From assembly GCA_020723105.1 (NCBI GenBank), contig DYJL01000016.1, forward strand, positions 1-64,000: DNA of 64,000 nt, written 5' to 3'. Below are positions 34,389 to 43,008 of this stretch, in pieces. Under the pieces are notes generated by a model. The model was not told the DNA's origin and did not search any database. It saw nothing but the letters and a program-made list of their open reading frames with translations. The stretch is from Nitrospira japonica. GTDB lineage: Bacteria; Nitrospirota; Thermodesulfovibrionia; UBA6902. The translations under genes and the position numbers were made by a program. Within the stretch, counting starts at the first letter, position 1. Every line of letters starts with the position of its first letter.

Positions 34389-35636
34389 TTGCTTTTTGAA
34401 CGCACATTAACACAAGAAATTATGATGTATATTGAGGGTCCGGAAGCTATAATGATTCTTGGCTCACGACAGATTGGCAAAACCACTCTTTTGAAAATTA
34501 TTATGGAAGAGATAAGAGCTTCTAACAATGCGTTTTATCTTGATCTGGAGTATCCTCGAAATCTTGAAATTGTTGAGAAGGGTACTGAAAACCTTATTGA
34601 ATATTTATCTTCTTTAGGCGCCGACCTGAAAACAAGAAACTATATCTTTCTGGACGAAATTCATTATATGAAAAACTCTTCAAGATTCATAAAACTCAGT
34701 GTGGACCACTATGCAGATAAATTAAAGATTGTATGCACGGGCTCATCTGCATTGGGAATAAAAATGAAATTGCAGGATTCTTTTGTTGGAAGAAAATTAA
34801 TCTTTACGCTTTACCCGTTAAGTTTCAGAGAATTCCTTCTTTTCAAGGAGAAGAAAAATTTGGCTGACAATTTGCCGGTGCGTCCATATGAGCAGGAGAA
34901 AGATCTTACCCGCTTTTTTAAGGATGAGTACCACCGGTTTTTCACTGAATTTCTGATCTTCGGAGGTTATCCGAGAGTAGTTCTTGAGAATAGTTTTGAA
35001 AAAAAAGAAAAACTCCTTGGAGAAATTGTAACAGCATATATATATAAAGATATAAGAAGTCTTTTTAGTATTGGAGACATTACTAAATTTAACAACCTGA
35101 TAAAAATTCTTGCAAATCAGGCGGGGTGTCTTATTAATACTTCTGAAATTTCACGGGCTGTCGGAATATCGAGACCAACAGTGTTGAACTATATCTCGAT
35201 ACTAGAAAATTCTTTTCTCATAGCCCTATTGCCGCCTTATTCTAAAAATTTGCGTATTGAGATTCGCAAGTCTAATAAAATCTATTGGCTTGATAATGGA
35301 TTGCGCAATTACCTTATCAGCGATCTGAGCCCCTCGCTTTCGAGAACAGATATCGGCGTTCTCCTTGAAAATGTGATGTTCACAGGTCTTGTGAAAAGAA
35401 AGAAGGAGATAGAAAATCTTTTTTACTGGCGTACAAAAGATAAAACCGAGATAGATTTTGTTTATAAGAGTGACAACAGGATAATTCCAATCGAAGTTAA
35501 AACCCGGTCCCGTCCGCATCGCGGACTTGTAAATTTTATGAAAAAATATAATATTGAAAAAGGTTATATCGCACACATTGGTGATTTTGAGAAAAAAAAT
35601 AATATTTCATTCATCCCCGGTTATTGGCTTGCTTGA
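34389..35636 (+). CDS. AAA ATPase with DUF4143
   Basis: A 415-residue ATPase similar in layout to the one at 4254: Walker A GSRQIGKTT at 25-33, Walker B YIFLDEIHYM, VCTGSSALGI, GGYPRVVLEN, YWLDNGLRNYL, and a C-terminal EIDFVYK...IPIEVKT nuclease-like block. TTG 34389 is set by AGGAGGG at 34377-34383. It follows the four-helix-bundle gene, as the ATPase at 28270 does at the other locus. Confidence 0.85.
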   Translation: MLFERTLTQEIMMYIEGPEAIMILGSRQIGKTTLLKIIMEEIRASNNAFYLDLEYPRNLEIVEKGTENLIEYLSSLGADLKTRNYIFLDEIHYMKNSSRFIKLSVDHYADKLKIVCTGSSALGIKMKLQDSFVGRKLIFTLYPLSFREFLLFKEKKNLADNLPVRPYEQEKDLTRFFKDEYHRFFTEFLIFGGYPRVVLENSFEKKEKLLGEIVTAYIYKDIRSLFSIGDITKFNNLIKILANQAGCLINTSEISRAVGISRPTVLNYISILENSFLIALLPPYSKNLRIEIRKSNKIYWLDNGLRNYLISDLSPSLSRTDIGVLLENVMFTGLVKRKKEIENLFYWRTKDKTEIDFVYKSDNRIIPIEVKTRSRPHRGLVNFMKKYNIEKGYIAHIGDFEKKNNISFIPGYWLA

Positions 35637-35640
35637 CAAA

Positions 35641-35690
35641 ACTTTTATTGTTAACAAATAAAACTAATAAAACCAATAAAACGGTTTAAT
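35641..35690. repeat. Low-complexity tract, AACCAATAAAACC type
   Basis: TAACAAATAAAACTAATAAA and ACCAATAAAACGG units: the reverse complement of the GGTTTTATTGGTT motif that flanks the four-helix-bundle gene of this locus. The tracts on either side of the ATPase are therefore inverted relative to each other. Confidence 0.8.
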
Positions 35691-35698
35691 TTTTATAA

Positions 35699-36685
35699 AT
35701 GAATTCAATTGTTATTGTTGATAAATTAGAGTCAGGAGAGGACTTGCGCTCTCTGACAAGACAATTCGCTCATACGTTTAGACAATTATCCGTTGATGAT
35801 AATTTCAAGAAAGCGAATGCTGTTTTTATTAAACCGAACCTTACCTATCCGGTTTATAAAAAAGGTGTCACAACCCGGAAAGAGGTTATCGAGGGGCTTG
35901 TCACGGCTTTGAGAGAGATAAACAGCACAACGATGATCTATATCGGTGAAGGCGAGGGAGGCTATAACAGTTTTTCAATGACTGCTGCTTTTGAAAATAT
36001 GGGCTTTTTTGAACTTGAAAAAGAATTTCCTAATGTAAAAATAGTTAACCTTTCTAAACTGCTTTCAAAAGAGATTGAAATAGAAACACCGAGAGGTCCT
36101 TACAAGATCGCTTTGCCGGCAATATTTTTCAATGAGATTGATTTTTCGATCAGTTGTCCTGTTCCGAAAGTGCATTGCATGACAGGCATTACGCTTTCGT
36201 ACAAAAACCAGTGGGGGTGTCTCCCGGATACTATGAGATTAAAAAATCATTATATGTTCGATTATATTATCTCGAAAATCTCAGACATTCTTAAATTCAG
36301 GTATGCTTTTTTGGATGGAAAATATGGACTAACGAACAATGGACCGATGGTTGGTGACCCGGTTGAGGTTAACTGGTTCGCCGCGTCGAATTCTCTTGGG
36401 GCATTTGACAGTGTTGTTTCAGAAATGATGGGCTTTGACTGGAAAAAAATCAGCCATCTGAAAATGGCAGGGGAATATGGATTCATTCCGAAAAGAGAAG
36501 ATATAAGAATTATAGGAGACATTGAATTGCTGAAAAGGAAATTTACCCTTAAACGGAGCTTCTGGAATTATCCGGCGCTGGCGGCATTTCAGTCAAAAAA
36601 ATTAACTCATCTGGTTTACTTTTCAAGATGGGCAAAAATCCTTCACGATATAATGTATACTTTCAGGAAAAAACCGATTGAATGA
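35699..36685 (+). CDS. DUF362 domain protein
   Basis: A 328-residue protein of the DUF362 family: VFIKPNLTYPVYKKGVTTRK, MIYIGEGEGGYNSFS, ISCPVPKVHCMTGITLSYKN-QWG and DGKYGLTNNGPMVGDPVEVN. These proteins often carry a ferredoxin-type domain, which is absent here. In polysaccharide clusters they are found next to dehydrogenase/heparinase-type genes, but the reaction is unknown. Confidence 0.82.
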   Translation: MNSIVIVDKLESGEDLRSLTRQFAHTFRQLSVDDNFKKANAVFIKPNLTYPVYKKGVTTRKEVIEGLVTALREINSTTMIYIGEGEGGYNSFSMTAAFENMGFFELEKEFPNVKIVNLSKLLSKEIEIETPRGPYKIALPAIFFNEIDFSISCPVPKVHCMTGITLSYKNQWGCLPDTMRLKNHYMFDYIISKISDILKFRYAFLDGKYGLTNNGPMVGDPVEVNWFAASNSLGAFDSVVSEMMGFDWKKISHLKMAGEYGFIPKREDIRIIGDIELLKRKFTLKRSFWNYPALAAFQSKKLTHLVYFSRWAKILHDIMYTFRKKPIE

Positions 36686-36727
36686 TTTAGGAATTCAGAG
36701 ATTTAGGAATTTAGGAATTTAGGGATT
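36682..36727. repeat. Low-complexity tract, TTTAGGAATT type (left flank of 4HB gene)
   Basis: GATTTAGGAATTCAGAG, ATTTAGGAATTTAGGAATTT units between the DUF362 gene and the four-helix-bundle gene, right up to the ATG. Confidence 0.8.
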
Positions 36728-37099
36728 ATGAATTATAAAAAATTTGAGGAATTGCCGTGCTGGCAGAAAGCAAGAGAATTGTGTAAGGCTGTGTATGAGA
36801 TGATAATTAAGAGCAGACTTGGAAAAGATTACAGCTTAAGGGATCAAATATGGAAGTCTGCCGGTTCAGTTATGGATAACATCAGCGAAGGCTTTGATGA
36901 TGGAAGCAGAAAAGAATTTATTAAATTTTTAGGCTATGCTCAACGGTCGTGTGGTGAAGTGCAATCCCAATTATATAGGTCTTTAGATTGTGGACATATT
37001 GTTGAATTGGAATTTAATAAAGTGTATGAGCTTGCAAGTGATTGTAGGCGGCAGATTAAGGGATTTCGAAAATATTTAAGAAATTATAAAAGGGATTAA
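36728..37099 (+). CDS. Four-helix-bundle protein (S23/Avd-like)
   Basis: A complete 123-residue member: KFEELPCWQKARELCKAVYE, LRDQIWKSAGSVMDNISEGF, KEFIKFLGYAQRSCGEVQSQ, LYRSLDCG and a final helix RRQIKGFRKYLRNYKRD. It is the only undamaged copy in the window. The stop codon lies in AGGGATTAAGGGA, the first unit of the downstream tract; the truncated copy at 27854 ends at the same GGATTAAGGGA. A ribosome site is not obvious because the left tract reaches the ATG. Confidence 0.88.
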   Translation: MNYKKFEELPCWQKARELCKAVYEMIIKSRLGKDYSLRDQIWKSAGSVMDNISEGFDDGSRKEFIKFLGYAQRSCGEVQSQLYRSLDCGHIVELEFNKVYELASDCRRQIKGFRKYLRNYKRD

Positions 37100-37201
37100 G
37101 GGACTGTGAATTTAGGAATTAAGGGATTCAGGAATTACGAATTTTGGGATTGTTTTTTTAATTCCTTAATTCTTGAATTCTGAAATTCCTGAATTTCTTT
37201 A
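37093..37201. repeat. Inverted low-complexity tract (right flank of 4HB gene)
   Basis: GAATTTAGGAATTAAGGG and ATTCAGGAATTACG units are followed, after a T-rich spacer at about 37149-37158, by the complement AATTCCTTAATTCTTGAATT and CTGAAATTCCTGAATTT. The two arms can form a long imperfect hairpin, which may also serve as a terminator. Confidence 0.82.
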
Positions 37202-37205
37202 GATT

Positions 37206-39428
37206 ATGAAACAAATTATTCAAAACTATCGCACGGGAAAGCTTGATCTGGCAGAGGTGCCTGTCCCTGTCTGTTCATCAAATAAAATTCTGGTGAAAAA
37301 TATGGCTTCCCTTATCAGTATAGGTACAGAGCGCTCAATTATTGAATTGGGGCAGAAGAGCCTGCTTGGCAAAGCAAAGGCGCGGCCTGATTTAGTTAAA
37401 AGATTTTTGGAAAAGGCCAGGAAGGAAGGTATTCTTAAGACCTTTAATGAAGCGCTCGGCAGGCTTGATAATCCTACTCCTCTTGGATACAGTTCTGCCG
37501 GAGTTGTTATTGAAGCCGGCAATAATGTCCATAAATTTTCTCCCGGCGACAGGGTGGCCTGCATCGGAGCGGGCTATGCCGCTCATGCTGAATATATAAC
37601 GGTCCCGGAAAATCTGTGCTGCAAGATACCTGACGATCTTTCCTTCGAAGAGGCGTCTTTTGGAATGCTCGGCATAATAGCGCTCCATGGAATAAGATGC
37701 GCCAGGCTTACATTTGGAGAATCAGTTGCCGTGATCGGGCTGGGGTTGTTGGGACTGCTTTCAGTTCAAATACTTAAGGCATATGGATGCAAAGTTGCCG
37801 GGATGGATATTGATCCCTCCAAAGTAGAGCTTGCAAAGACGCTGGGAGCAGATTTGGCATTTACTTCCATCGAGGAATTTAAAAACGGCACAGAACGCTT
37901 TACGAACGGTTATGGCGCCGATGCAGTGATAATTACGGCGGCTGCAAAAAGTGATGCCCCGGTGAATACGGCTGTAGAGATCGCCCGATATGGGGGCCGG
38001 ATCGTCCTGGTGGGCGTCGCTGATATTCATCCCCAAAGAAACGAGATGTGGCATAAAGAAGTTGAGATCATTGTATCAAAGGCGGGCGGCCCCGGCACTT
38101 TTGACCCTTTTTATGAAAATAAAGGAATAGACTATCCCATCGGATATATAAGGTGGACTGAGAACAGGAATCTTGAAGAGTTCTTAAGCCTGGCAGCAGA
38201 AAAAAAGGTTAATGTGCGGGATCTGATCTCTCATAAGTTCCCAATAGAACAGGCTAAGACAGTATACGGTGATATGCTTGAGGGCAGGGGCGGACCGTAT
38301 ACAGGGGTGGTTTTGGAATATCCTGAAGACAATAAAGATGTTGGATTGGTTAGATTGGTTGAATTAGTTAAAACCAATAAAACCAATAAAACTAATCCAA
38401 CCAATAGAACCAATTTAACCAATAAAACAATCTCTGTTGGCGTTATCGGCGCCGGTCTTTTTGGAAAGGCCCTGCTACTGCCTGCATTGAAAAACATTAA
38501 AGATATAAATCTGCATACCCTTTCAACCTCGTCAAGCGCAAACACATATCATACGGCAAAAAAGTATGGGTTTGAAAATTGTACTACAGATTATAACGAG
38601 TTGCTTTGCAATGAAGAAATAAACTCGGTAATAGCGCTTACTCCTCACAGCCTTCACGCCAAAATGGTGAAAGAAGCTTTAAAGGCCGGGAAGCATGTTT
38701 TTGTTGAAAAACCCCTTTGTATCAATGAAGAAGAGTTGAAAGAGATTACGGATGTTTACTTACCCCTTACCCCTTACCCCTTACCCCCTGTTTTAATGGT
38801 CGGTTATAACAGAAGGTTTTCTCCCCATGCTATAAAGGTTAAAGAGTATCTGGAGAACAGGCAGGAGCCATTGGTAATTACATACAGGATCAACGCGGGT
38901 TTTGTTCCTGCTGGCCACTGGGTGCATTCCGGGGAAGAGGGTGGCAGCAGGATCATCGGCGAGGTCTGCCATTTTGTTGATATGCTGCAGTTTCTGACAA
39001 AGAGCAATCCTGTCCGTGTTTATGCTGAACGCATATCGGGCACTAACAGAACGGCCTTAAACAGCGATAATGTGATAATTACGATCAAGTTTGAGGATGG
39101 TTCAGTCGGCAATATAATATATTCAGCATCAGGAGATAAGGCGTATTCCAGAGAGCAGATCGAGATCTTTTCTGAAGGTAAAACAATTGTTATTAAGGAT
39201 TACAAAGAAACCAACTTTCATTCTTCAGGAAGAAAGAAGACTTTTAAAACAATGAACCAGGAAATGGGTTACAGGGAAGAATTACAGCATTTCTTTGATG
39301 TGATACGCGGGAAAAGCGGTATGAACCTGTCTCCGGAAGAAATATTCTGTTCCACATTAACAGTTTTCAGGATAAATGATTCACTTTTTTCCGGAGAACC
39401 CCGGTCCCTGTCCATGAATAATGTATGA
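37206..39428 (+). CDS. Two-domain oxidoreductase (zinc-dehydrogenase-like plus Gfo/Idh/MocA)
   Basis: A 740-residue fusion. Residues 1 to about 370 are a medium-chain dehydrogenase (TPLGYSSAGVVIEAGNNVHK, VAVIGLGLLGLLSVQIL-KAYG nucleotide fold). Residues about 405-740 are a Gfo/Idh/MocA oxidoreductase (VGVIGAGLFGKALLLPALKN, GKHVFVEKPL with the catalytic lysine, GGSRIIGEVCHFVDMLQF). Such fusions are known from capsule and sulfated-glycan clusters and act on sugar or uronate substrates. Unusually, the linker (about residues 378-408) and a loop near residue 518-529 are encoded by low-complexity tracts of the intergenic types. Confidence 0.85.
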   Translation: MKQIIQNYRTGKLDLAEVPVPVCSSNKILVKNMASLISIGTERSIIELGQKSLLGKAKARPDLVKRFLEKARKEGILKTFNEALGRLDNPTPLGYSSAGVVIEAGNNVHKFSPGDRVACIGAGYAAHAEYITVPENLCCKIPDDLSFEEASFGMLGIIALHGIRCARLTFGESVAVIGLGLLGLLSVQILKAYGCKVAGMDIDPSKVELAKTLGADLAFTSIEEFKNGTERFTNGYGADAVIITAAAKSDAPVNTAVEIARYGGRIVLVGVADIHPQRNEMWHKEVEIIVSKAGGPGTFDPFYENKGIDYPIGYIRWTENRNLEEFLSLAAEKKVNVRDLISHKFPIEQAKTVYGDMLEGRGGPYTGVVLEYPEDNKDVGLVRLVELVKTNKTNKTNPTNRTNLTNKTISVGVIGAGLFGKALLLPALKNIKDINLHTLSTSSSANTYHTAKKYGFENCTTDYNELLCNEEINSVIALTPHSLHAKMVKEALKAGKHVFVEKPLCINEEELKEITDVYLPLTPYPLPPVLMVGYNRRFSPHAIKVKEYLENRQEPLVITYRINAGFVPAGHWVHSGEEGGSRIIGEVCHFVDMLQFLTKSNPVRVYAERISGTNRTALNSDNVIITIKFEDGSVGNIIYSASGDKAYSREQIEIFSEGKTIVIKDYKETNFHSSGRKKTFKTMNQEMGYREELQHFFDVIRGKSGMNLSPEEIFCSTLTVFRINDSLFSGEPRSLSMNNV
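38339..38431. repeat. Tract inside the oxidoreductase gene encoding the interdomain linker
   Basis: GTTGGATTGGTTAGATTGGT units followed by the opposite strand form AAAACCAATAAAACCAATAA. The inverted halves can pair. In frame it codes for a Lys-Thr-Asn-rich linker. Same motif as the tracts at 33.8-35.7 kb. Confidence 0.85.
38757..38791. repeat. Second tract inside the oxidoreductase gene
   Basis: TTACCCCTTACCCCTTACCCC units within the Gfo/Idh/MocA part, coding for VYLPLTPYPLPPV between the EKPLCINEEELKEI helix and the strand VLMVGYNRRF. This belongs to the pyrimidine-rich tract type. Confidence 0.8.
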
Positions 39429-40636
39429 ATATTGTTTTGATCACAGACTCTTATCCTCCTGAAATCCGCTCAGCATCCCATCTGATGCAGGAAATGGCTG
39501 AAGAGCTGAGAAACAGAGGGCATAAGATCACCGTACTGACTTCATATCCGCAATATAATCTCGCTGATGATTTTGCCGGCCGGCAGTTTGAAGAACATTC
39601 TTTTGAAAATGATATTGAAGTGATACGCATTAGAACACTTCCTCATCATAAAGTCAATTTTATTGTCAGAGGGATTTCTCAACTGACTATGCCAAACCTT
39701 TTTTTTTATAAATTTAAAAAATACTGCAGGAAAAAACCGGATATTGTTCTTGTCTACAGCCCGCCCCTCCCGCTCGCAATAGCGGGAAAAAAGATCAAGG
39801 AAAAATACAGGGCGAAATTCATTCTCAATATCCAGGATATATTCCCGCAAAACGCGGTCGATCTCGGGGTACTGAAGAGCACAGCCTTAATAAGTTTTTT
39901 TGAGCGGATCGAAAAGGCCGTATACAAAAGCGCTGATGTCATTACAGCTCATTCAGAGGGGAATCAGGACTTTCTGACCGGAACAAAAAAGGTGCCTTCC
40001 TGTAAAGTCTTTACGTTACACAACTGGGTTGACGTAAGTTTGTTTTCAGGCCTGAACGGAAACGGCAAATACAGAAAGGACTTTGGCCTCGAAAATAAAT
40101 TTGTTTTCCTGTTTGCAGGAGTTATCGGGCCTTCACAGAATCTGGACTTGATCATTGAAGCAGCAAACAGGCTGAAAGACTACAGCGAAATTTGTTTCCT
40201 GTTTGTAGGTGACGGTACGGAAAAAGAAAAATTAAAGAGGATGAAGGAAGCCTACGGATTAAAGAATATTATTTTTCAACCATTCGTATCAAAGGAAGCT
40301 TATCCCCGGCTTGTAAGAGATTCAGATGTTGGATTAATATGCCTCAGCAGTATGAATAAGACCCCGGTTGTCCCCGGTAAGCTCCTGGGATATATGGCGG
40401 CCGGGATCCCCGTGGTCGCCTTTCTCAACAGGGAGAGTGACGGGCATGACATTATCAAAAAAGCTGAATGCGGATATTCTGCGTTTTCCGATGATATTGA
40501 GAATATGAAAAACATAATCCTGCAAATATATAAAGAAAAAAACAGCCTGTCCCGATACGGGGAAAACGGGTTTAACTACGTGACGAAGCATTTCGACAGG
40601 AAAGTCTGTATTGATACTTTAGAAAAATTATTTTAG
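39425..40636 (+). CDS. Glycosyltransferase family 4 (WcaI/WbuB-like)
   Basis: A 403-residue GT-B protein: MNIVLITDSYPPEIRSASHL at the N-terminus, FAGVIGPSQNLDLIIEAANR at the donor domain and YPRLVRDSDVGLICLS then GKLLGYMAAGIPVVAF near the end. The start overlaps the oxidoreductase stop by four bases. Probably adds an N-acetylhexosamine-type sugar; linkage unknown. Confidence 0.87.
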   Translation: MNIVLITDSYPPEIRSASHLMQEMAEELRNRGHKITVLTSYPQYNLADDFAGRQFEEHSFENDIEVIRIRTLPHHKVNFIVRGISQLTMPNLFFYKFKKYCRKKPDIVLVYSPPLPLAIAGKKIKEKYRAKFILNIQDIFPQNAVDLGVLKSTALISFFERIEKAVYKSADVITAHSEGNQDFLTGTKKVPSCKVFTLHNWVDVSLFSGLNGNGKYRKDFGLENKFVFLFAGVIGPSQNLDLIIEAANRLKDYSEICFLFVGDGTEKEKLKRMKEAYGLKNIIFQPFVSKEAYPRLVRDSDVGLICLSSMNKTPVVPGKLLGYMAAGIPVVAFLNRESDGHDIIKKAECGYSAFSDDIENMKNIILQIYKEKNSLSRYGENGFNYVTKHFDRKVCIDTLEKLF

Positions 40637-40651
40637 GAGGGATATCCGGTT

Positions 40652-41686
40652 ATGGAAGAGGCATACTATTCAGCTTATCATGATAAAACAATATTAGTAA
40701 CAGGCGGCGCAGGCGCTATCGGGACGAATCTATGTTCAGCATTATCTGATGCGGGGGCCAAATTAGTGATAATCCTTGACGATCTTTCCTCGGGCTATAC
40801 ATGGAACATCCCTCAAAAGAAAAACATTATGTTTGTGAAGGGGTGTGTTACCGATGATATTATTCTCAAGAGGGTATTCTTTGAGCAGCCGCAATATGTC
40901 TACCATCTCGCCGCCTTTTTTGCAAATCAAAATTCGGTAGACTATCCTGAAAAGGATATAAATGTTAATGGTCTCGGCACCCTCAAATTGCTGGAATATT
41001 CCCTCTTCAATAAAGTTGAAAGGCTTGTCTATGCTTCCTCCGGGTGCTCGATCTACGGGAGTTCTGCGCCTTTGCCATTAACTGAAGAATTCATGTCCAT
41101 GAACTTAAGCACCCCTTATCAGATCACAAAGATGCTCGGGGAGCTATATTGCAATTTCTTCTTTAATCATCATGGGCTCAAAGTCGTCAAGACACGTTTT
41201 TTTAACTCCTATGGCCCGGGAGAAGTGCCGGGACAGTATCGTAATGTCATACCTAATTTTATTTACTGGGCCTTAAAGGGTGAGGCTTTGCCGATCACGG
41301 GGACAGGAGAAGAAACAAGGGACTTCACATATGTTGAAGATCTCGTAGGTGGATTGTTGCGGGCGGGATCGTATGAGTCTGCGATTGGTCAGGAATTTAA
41401 TCTTGCATCCGGAGTGGAAACCCGAATAGTCGATTTAGCAAACATGATAAACGAAGCAGTGGGAAACAAAGCAGGGATCAAATTTTCTCAGCGAAGAAAG
41501 TGGGACACGAAGAGCAGGCTTCTGGCTTCCGTAGACAGAGCAAAGAAGCTTATTAAGTACGAGCCCAAGACTGAATTCAGGGAAGGGTTAATGAACACTA
41601 TCCAGTGGTTCAGGGATAACTGGAGCCATATAGAAAAAAGCGCATCATTCGGCCCCGGCGTATCTTCTGCTGTAAGAGACAAGTAA
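40652..41686 (+). CDS. NAD-dependent sugar-nucleotide epimerase/dehydratase
   Basis: A 344-residue extended short-chain dehydrogenase: GGAGAIGTNL near residues 18-27 binds NAD, LVYASSGCSIYG carries the catalytic Ser, and TPYQITKML holds the Tyr-x3-Lys pair. The GEETRDFTYVEDLVGG motif is typical of UDP-sugar epimerases. AGGAGG at 40635-40640 precedes ATG 40652. Confidence 0.87.
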   Translation: MEEAYYSAYHDKTILVTGGAGAIGTNLCSALSDAGAKLVIILDDLSSGYTWNIPQKKNIMFVKGCVTDDIILKRVFFEQPQYVYHLAAFFANQNSVDYPEKDINVNGLGTLKLLEYSLFNKVERLVYASSGCSIYGSSAPLPLTEEFMSMNLSTPYQITKMLGELYCNFFFNHHGLKVVKTRFFNSYGPGEVPGQYRNVIPNFIYWALKGEALPITGTGEETRDFTYVEDLVGGLLRAGSYESAIGQEFNLASGVETRIVDLANMINEAVGNKAGIKFSQRRKWDTKSRLLASVDRAKKLIKYEPKTEFREGLMNTIQWFRDNWSHIEKSASFGPGVSSAVRDK

Positions 41687-41687
41687 A

Positions 41688-42836
41688 TTGAGAAAGCTCT
41701 TAATTGTATTCGGCACACGTCCTGAAGCGATAAAACTGGCTCCTGTCATTCATAAACTAAGGAGCGGAAACGGACACTGGAACAGTGTCGTGTGCGTTAC
41801 CGCACAGCACAGGCAGATGCTGGATCAGGTGCTGAAAATATTCAAAATATCTCCACAGCATGATCTGGACTTGATGAAGAAAAACCAGGACCTGTTTGAT
41901 ATTACGTCCGGCGCCCTGTCAGGATTGAGAGACATAATGCTTGAAGAAAAACCAGACCTGATAATGGTGCAGGGAGATACTACAACAGCTTTTGCCGCCG
42001 GACTTGCGGCATATTATCTCAAAATACCCATTGCGCATGTAGAGGCAGGATTAAGAACTTACGATAAATACAGCCCGTTTCCTGAGGAGATGAACAGGCA
42101 TTTGCTGAGTGTTCTAACTGATTACCATTTTGCCCCTACAGAATGGAGCAAATCCAACCTGAAGAAAGAGGGTATTCAGGAAGAGAGAATATGGGTTACC
42201 GGAAATACAGTTATTGATGCACTGTTCTATACAGTTAACAGACAGAATGACAGAGAGAATACAGATCGGTTTCAATCTTTTTTCAGGGAGAGATGGAATA
42301 TTGATATGCCCGGGAAAAGCAGCTCTGAGAAATTGTTGCTGGTAACAGGCCACAGGCGTGAAAATTTTGGTGAGGGGTTCAAAAATATATGCAGTGCCTT
42401 AAAGGAAATAGCGCAGGTACGAAAAGACGTCAGAATAATTTATCCTGTTCATCTTAATCCAAATGTACAAAAGCCTGTAAATGAGATCTTGAAAGGAATA
42501 CCGAATATATATTTAATTGATCCGCTGGAATACGAACCGTTTATATTTTTGATGAATCAATCTTATCTTATTCTCACTGATTCAGGCGGTGTTCAGGAAG
42601 AAGCCCCGTCTCTTGGCAAACCTGTTCTTGTTATGAGAACTACTACAGAAAGGCCGGAAGGCATAGAGGCAGGGATTGTAAAGCTGGTAGGGACTGACAA
42701 GGAGGCTATAGTTAAAAATACATTGAACCTTCTGGACGATCCGTCGATTTATGACAAGATGTCGAAAGCCATTAATCCATATGGGGATGGCAGGGCAGCG
42801 GAAAGAATTGTTGAAATAATTGATTCAATTTATTAG
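41688..42836 (+). CDS. wecB: UDP-N-acetylglucosamine 2-epimerase (non-hydrolysing)
   Basis: A 382-residue WecB-type enzyme that interconverts UDP-GlcNAc and UDP-ManNAc. Features: FGTRPEAIKLAPVIHKL, VQGDTTTAFA, HVEAGLRTYDKYSPFPEEMN, ILTDSGGVQEEAPSLGKPVL and the RTTTERPEG allosteric/UDP-binding segment. TTG 41688 follows the upstream stop by one base. It supplies ManNAc or ManNAc-derived units for the polymer. Confidence 0.92.
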   Translation: MRKLLIVFGTRPEAIKLAPVIHKLRSGNGHWNSVVCVTAQHRQMLDQVLKIFKISPQHDLDLMKKNQDLFDITSGALSGLRDIMLEEKPDLIMVQGDTTTAFAAGLAAYYLKIPIAHVEAGLRTYDKYSPFPEEMNRHLLSVLTDYHFAPTEWSKSNLKKEGIQEERIWVTGNTVIDALFYTVNRQNDRENTDRFQSFFRERWNIDMPGKSSSEKLLLVTGHRRENFGEGFKNICSALKEIAQVRKDVRIIYPVHLNPNVQKPVNEILKGIPNIYLIDPLEYEPFIFLMNQSYLILTDSGGVQEEAPSLGKPVLVMRTTTERPEGIEAGIVKLVGTDKEAIVKNTLNLLDDPSIYDKMSKAINPYGDGRAAERIVEIIDSIY

Positions 42837-43008
42837 TTAACTAAGTCCCCAGCAACAGAAGCCTGAAAAATCTGTTCATTAAAAGCTCTGAAGATTATAA
42901 GGCGTGGAAGGTGAATGACCTCGACGGCGGGTTTTATACCATCCTTCTGAAAAACCTCTCCAAACTGCCGCAGTTTTTTGTCAGATAAAGAAGTTCTGTA
43001 ATTTCACT
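42837..43008. other. Gene-end fragment with a 29-base direct repeat
   Basis: An open frame without start reads KSSEDYKAWKVNDLDGGFYT-ILLKNLSKLPQFFVR to a stop at about 42987. It is the tail of an unrecognised gene. The segment 42947-42975 recurs exactly at 44297-44325 on the far side of the ATPase gene. No other gene is seen. Confidence 0.6.
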
